From NCBI RefSeq assembly GCF_000002865.3, contig NW_001865056.1:282865-293442 (forward strand): 10,578 nt of DNA, in the 5' to 3' direction. The number at the start of each line of letters is the position of its first letter. The first letter of the stretch is position 1. This stretch comes from Monosiga brevicollis MX1 (lineage: Eukaryota > Opisthokonta > Choanoflagellata > Craspedida > Salpingoecidae). Under the pieces are notes generated by a model. The model was not told the DNA's origin, did no database searches, and saw only the letters and a list, made by a program, of their open reading frames with translations. Positions 6,386 to 10,578 of this stretch are shown here, in pieces. The translations under genes were made by a program, and so were the position numbers.

Positions 6386-7857
6386 ATGGCTTCCTATTTT
6401 GATAATGTAGATTCGACCTTTGGCGCGAGCGTTGATGGTAAGACAATGCCTCGCTGGCAACGCAAGGCCCTGGACAGCAACAGCAACACTGGACGCCTGC
6501 AGACTCCCAAGAAGGAGGTGCGTTCTTTCCTGTCCTGCTCTGCCTTGTCTGTCTGTGTGGATGTGATTTAGTGTGTGAGCAAGCTCTCATATAAAGTCCT
6601 TGTGCCGATCGATGACAGGCTGTTGATCGCTTCATCCCCAACCGTGCAAGCATGGACATTGAGGCGGCGCACTACAAGCTCACACACAGCGAGAACGTGC
6701 CCAGCCCCTCCAAGGAACACTATGCCAAGGCCATTGAGAGCACCTTGATGGGTGAGGCCAACAGCAAGATTTTGGCCTTTAAGCAGAAGGCTCCTCAGCC
6801 CAGCGAGGGTCATAAGAATGACCTTCGCGTTCTCTACACGCAGAACCGCGGCGCGCAGCGTGTGCGCAAGGCCAGCCGTGCTATTCCACAGAACCCCGAG
6901 CGCATCCTCGATGCCCCTGAGATGCGCCCCGATTTTTACCTCAACATCCTCGACTGGAGCTCACAGAACCAGATCGCGGTCGCGCTCAACAACTCTGTCT
7001 ACATTTGGGACGCCGCCTCAGGCAACACCTTTGAGCTGTGCCACACTGAGCAGGCTGGTGATTACATTTCCTCCGTTTCTTGGGCCGGCGATGGCGCTCA
7101 TCTGGCTGTCGGCACCAGCGACTCTCTGGTGCAGATCTACGACGTGACCTCACAGCGCAAGGTCCGCACCATGACTGGTCACAGCGGTCGCGTCGCGGCC
7201 ATGGATTGGAACGGCCACATTCTCTCCACCGGCTCTGCCTCGGGCCTCATCATGAACTCGGACGTCCGCGTTGCTAACCACTGCGTCAGCGCCCTCGAGG
7301 GCCACTCTCAGGAGGTTTGTGGCCTCAAGTGGTCTCCTGATGGCAAGCTGCTGGCCTCTGGTGGCAACGACAACTTGGTCAACATCTGGAGCGCCAACGG
7401 CGAGCTGCGCCATACCCTCACAGACCATCAGGCTGCCGTCAAGGCCCTGGCTTGGTGCCCCTGGCAGTCGAACCTCCTGGCCTCGGGTGGTGGCACGGCC
7501 GATCGTCACATCCGCTTTTGGAACACCAGCAGCGGAAACTGCGTCAACTCGATCGACACACAGAGCCAGGTCTGCTCCCTTCTCTGGAGCGCCGAGCACC
7601 ACGAGATCATCTCGGGCCATGGCTTCAGCAAGAACCAGCTGTCCATCTGGAAGTACCCTTCCCTGGCCCAGGTGACGGAGCTCACGGACCACACCGAGCG
7701 TGTCCTGGGCATGGCCATGTCCCCTGACGGTCAGACGGTGGCCTCCATTGCCGCGGATGAAACCATTCGCTTCTGGAAGTGCTTTGCAGCCGACGCCTCC
7801 AACAAGAAGCAAAAGGTTATGCCGACTTCATCGCGCCTTGGTGCCATGATTCGCTAA
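6386..7857 (+). CDS. CDC20: CDC20, activator and substrate receptor of the anaphase-promoting complex
   Basis: Exons 6386-6517 and 6619-7857 join in phase 0 across a 101-nt intron (GAG|GTGCGT to GACAG|GCT), giving 456 aa. Cdc20 binds the APC/C and recruits D-box and KEN substrates such as cyclin B and securin; it is inhibited by Mad2 and BubR1. Seen: 'PRWQRK' near the N-terminus, the C-box 'DRFIPNR' (47-53), a KILxF Mad2-interaction motif 'KILAF' (94-98), 'PERILDAPE' before the propeller, WD40 repeats from about 155 to 440, and the C-terminal Ile-Arg tail (455-456) that docks on APC3. Blocks such as 'WCPWQSN' and 'GGNDNLVNIW' resemble animal Cdc20 more than Cdh1/Fzr. The usual KEN is replaced by 'SEN' (68-70). 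GC-ending codons are clearly more frequent than in the neighbouring genes, fitting high expression. The start has good context (ACG before ATGG). Confidence 0.97.
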
Positions 7858-8421
7858 GCGGTCAGGTACGTACGTTGCCTCTCTCTCCCCTCCTCGCCCG
7901 CAGATGAGCGTGACTTACCCTCCTCCTCGCCCTCGCTTTCTTCCTATTGCCGGCGCTTCGCCACCCTCCTTCTGACCCAACTCGGGTTCAAGTGTGCTGT
8001 GCACAGAGGTCGGGGTTGTCATATGACATGGCGGGTTGAACTGGCGGGAGGCGCAGGAGGGGGTCTTGTATGTTTTTGTTTGTGTCGTCTTGTAACATAC
8101 CTTATTAGATAAACTAGTCAACTACACCAAATCAGCGCTTTGCGGCGACATTATCAACCAGTTCTTCACTCCTGTGTTGTACTCGGAATGGTGTTTCTCA
8201 ACACCACACCCAACTCTTGATCATCTTCCAGTTTTGCTCTCTGCTGCTCTGGCGCAATGAAGGATCACGAATGAAGCACATCATCAATTTGCTTTGATCC
8301 AGACTTCACAGGACCCAGAATACATCAAAATCGATGTGAATAAGACTACACACGACACAGGCCGCCTATGTTACACAGGGATACACGCTCGTCTCGCAAG
8401 CGATCTTTGGGCGTGGCTTTC
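7858..8421. other. Convergent 3' region between CDC20 and the mucin-like gene
   Basis: No supported gene. A strong splice-donor match CAG|GTACGT starts 8 nt after the CDC20 stop (GT at 7866-7867), followed by a C/T-rich stretch and candidate acceptors CGCAG at 7903 and CACAG at 8006. A T/G-rich tract at about 8066-8095 could be a downstream element of CDC20 3'-end formation. No canonical AATAAA was seen on either strand close to the two stop codons. Confidence 0.6.
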
Positions 8422-10578
8422 TCATGCCTGGCTATGCCGCGAATAGTAGCGGACGGTGCGACGGGGCGATTCACCAGACGAGGGACCAGTCACATTGGGG
8501 GATGGCACGAAGAAGACGGCGGGTGAAGATTGTTGTTGCACGGGAGTTAACATGACAGAGCCTTGCGGGCCCATGACGGCAGGACGATAGACTTGCTGCA
8601 CGCTTTGCATGCTTTGAGATGGACCGCTCATCAGGGGGACGTTGCCAGAAAGTGGGCTTTGCATCGAATACGAGGAGGTGTTCGCCTGGAAGGATCGACC
8701 AGTGGTTGGCGCTGGACCAAAGGCCATGGAAGACTGGCGAGGCATGCGTGCTCCTGCGTATGAGGGAGGAGGCGCAGCGCTCATCATTGGCGACCAAGGA
8801 AACGTGCCGAGCTGAGTGCTGGTGAGCGTGCGGCTGGCGAGCCTTGGTGGAGGACCATAGGTACTTCGGTAGGCCTCTGAGCGCAGGTGCGTGTTGTATC
8901 GCGGCGCAGCACTTGTATCAATCTCCTCATCAAACTCCAGGAAACCTGATTCAGATTCGGAGATACTAGACATGCTCGAGCTTGAGCCTGACTCGCTACT
9001 GTCTGCCGAGGCACGACGGCCATGCACAGTCTGGGTACGTGTACCACCAACCAGACGCTTTTTGCCACGCAAACCAAACGGATAGGCACCAGCCACGAAA
9101 ATGGTGCCCAGGGTCATGCAAAGACAGCAGCATGCCAACAGGAAGAGGACCACAAGCACGCCAAACCATACAGCCAAATCTGAGTCATTGTCCAGGTCCA
9201 AGTTGAAAAAGTTGCTCGGAAGAGCCACAGTGTCCTCGCCGTTGGCTTGTTCGACGAACAAGCGACGATCTTCGACCGCATCTTCAATCTGCGATGGCGC
9301 AGGCTGGGGGCCCTCAACTGTCACGAAAATTGCGTCTTCGGGACCTATATTGCCAACGCAAAATTGGCAGGGAATTCAATAAGACCGATGAGCATTATGC
9401 GCACGGGCATTCATCGGCAGACGGCAAACAGACATGAGGTAGTGAAACCAGAGCCTAGAGCTCTGCCAAGCGTCAGCTTGAATCAGCCTCGACACAACGT
9501 CGTGCACTTACGGCGCGGCACTCGAAGCACATATGTCAAATCAAGCGGGTCAATGTTCAGCTCGGCAATTGACTCGTTGATGCGGCGAATAAAGTCGGCT
9601 TGAAGTTCAGCGTTGGTGTCACGGGCTTGAATGTTGCCGATTTCAGCCTCGCGGTCATCTACCAACAGGAGGAATTCATATGTACCATTCTCCTGAGCAG
9701 CTAAAGTGCTGGCTGCAGGCACAGTGACGCCATTTACAGTGACGGCAAAGTCGTCTTCGTTGACAGCTTGGACGATGGCTTCCTAAAAAGTTGGAGCATG
9801 GTGGAGGGAAAATGAGATTGAGTTGGAAAAGCGACCAGACACAATAGACATCTCAACCAATTCGAGGGGCAAGGGGGGACTGCATTAACGAACGCGGCTG
9901 TTAATGTTGCGCACAACAAGCGTTACACCCGTGACGCCGGTGGCTGCGCGAAAAATGGTGCAGTTGATGATATCAGCTGGGGAAATAGCCTCATTAACCA
10001 GCTCTGTTACAACAGCTTGGCAGAGTGCGTTCTCTTCAGAGGGGTTGTTCACAATGAAAAAGTAGTCGCGAGCCACATAGACAAGGACCACACCAAGTGA
10101 CGCATCAGGCGTCGTGGTGGTAGATGTGGATGAAGACGTGCTAGACACTGTTGTACTGGATGAAGTGGAAGTGGAGGGTGATGAACTTGTTGAAGTCGAA
10201 GACGCAGTGAAGGTGGAGGTAGAGGTAGAGGTAGAGGTAGAGGTAGAGGTAGAGGTAGAGGTAGAGGTAGAGGTCGAGGTCGAGGTAGAGGTGGAGGTGG
10301 AGGTGGAAGTAGAGTTAGAGGTGGAAGTAGAGTTAGAGGTGGAGGTTGAGGTGGAGGTTGAGGTGGAGGTTGAGGTGGAGGTTGAGGTGGAGGTTGAGGT
10401 TGAGGTTGAGGTTGAGGTGGAGGTGGAGGTGGAGGTTGAGGTGGAGGTGGAGGTGGAGGTGGAGGTGGAGGTTGAGTTTGAGGTTGAGGTTGAGGTGGAG
10501 GTGGAGGTGGAGGTTGAGTTTGAGGTTGAGGTGGAGTTAGAGGTGCAGGTAGAGGTAGAGGTAGAGGTAGAGGTGGAG
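8422..10578 (-). CDS. Mucin-like single-pass membrane protein with tandem SEA-like domains, N-terminus beyond the window
   Basis: Exons: beyond 10578 to 9894, 9782-9512, 9344-8422. Junctions agree in phase (CGC|GTTCGT to TTTAG|GAA, phase 0; CGCC|GTAAGT to TATAG|GTCC, phase 1). In order: a Thr-Ser dipeptide repeat of at least 122 residues (10212-10577), a further Ser/Thr-rich linker, two successive alpha/beta segments of roughly 90 residues ('VVLVYVARDYFFIV...' and 'YEFLLLVDDREAEIG...'), a TM helix 'AVWFGVLVVLFLLACCCLC' (about 9174-9106), a basic stop-transfer 'RGKKR', and a tail of about 210 residues rich in Ser/Pro/Gln with an acidic Ser cluster ('ESESGFLEFDEEID') and 'PPPSY', a PPxY WW-domain ligand (PPSY at 8758-8769). 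Topology is type I with the mucin part outside. The order mucin, SEA-like, TM, tail resembles transmembrane mucins. The SEA assignment is inference; no GSVVV cleavage motif is seen. Function unknown; probably glycocalyx or adhesion. Confidence 0.8.
10212..10577 (-). repeat. Coding hexanucleotide repeat, 61 Ser-Thr units
   Basis: Sixty-one consecutive hexamers, plus-strand consensus GGTNGA, with no insertion or deletion; on the minus strand each reads TCN-ACC, Ser-Thr. Ser codons use all four TCN forms. Exceptions are five Thr-to-Asn changes (ACC to AAC), two synonymous ACT codons and one Ser-to-Cys (TGC, from GGTGCA near 10543-10548). It is the O-glycosylatable stalk of the membrane protein and continues to the right edge. 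Confidence 0.97.

Noticed and set aside
5957-6571. Plus-strand frame that reads through the (AC)n tract into CDC20, suggesting a longer N-terminus
   Set aside because: The extension consists largely of microsatellite-encoded His-Thr, and the recognisable Cdc20 N-terminus starts at the ATG at 6386. The frame also runs past the first-exon donor.
7150-7812. 220-codon minus-strand frame antisense to CDC20
   Set aside because: It is a shadow of the GC3-rich CDC20 coding exon; the plus strand has clear WD40 homology throughout.
10346-10540. Plus-strand Arg-Trp/Arg-Leu repeat protein
   Set aside because: It is the complement of the Thr-Ser array. Third-position variation is silent only in the minus-strand frame, and that frame continues into real exons.
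10212-10577. CRISPR-like array
   Set aside because: It is a 6-bp tandem repeat without spacers in a eukaryotic coding exon.

Overview
The window looks like nuclear DNA of a unicellular holozoan, most likely a choanoflagellate. The genes are broken by many short GT-AG introns (mostly 81-167 nt). They alternate strands with short intergenic gaps. They encode a near-animal Cdc20, a heparan-sulfate/uronyl 2-O-sulfotransferase-type enzyme and a mucin-like membrane protein. The lineage is inferred from gene content and intron style; no rRNA or other phylogenetic marker is present.

Layout: (1) 1-478, minus: 3' part of a reverse-transcriptase-like ORF that runs off the left edge. (2) 479-1792: about 1.3 kb without a convincing gene, holding a 37-bp tandem duplication, a T-rich tract and a perfect 10-bp hairpin. 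(3) 1793-3447, plus: six-exon type II membrane 2-O-sulfotransferase homologue with its PAPS-binding motifs, catalytic-type His and cysteine pairs. (4) 3671-5761, minus: seven-exon secreted glycosyltransferase-like protein with a Cys-rich N-terminus and a 23-nt micro-exon; it converges on the sulfotransferase. (5) 5762-6385: divergent promoter region containing an 81-nt (AC)n microsatellite. (6) 6386-7857, plus: two-exon CDC20, the APC/C activator. (7) 7858-8421: convergent 3' region. (8) 8422 to beyond 10578, minus: single-pass mucin-like membrane protein with a long Thr-Ser repeat, two tandem alpha/beta domains that look SEA-like, one TM helix and a Ser-rich cytoplasmic tail carrying a PPSY motif.

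Exon structures were worked out by hand from splice consensus, phase agreement and alignment to remembered family patterns. Phases close exactly for all three internal gene models (327, 469 and 456 codons plus stop). The sulfotransferase intron 4 acceptor and the glycosyltransferase intron 6 donor each have a credible alternative. Functionally, the window places two probable secretory-pathway glycan enzymes tail to tail and a heavily O-glycosylatable surface protein 2.7 kb away from the nearer one. CDC20 looks like an unrelated housekeeping gene. I saw no tRNA, rRNA, CRISPR array or complete transposon.
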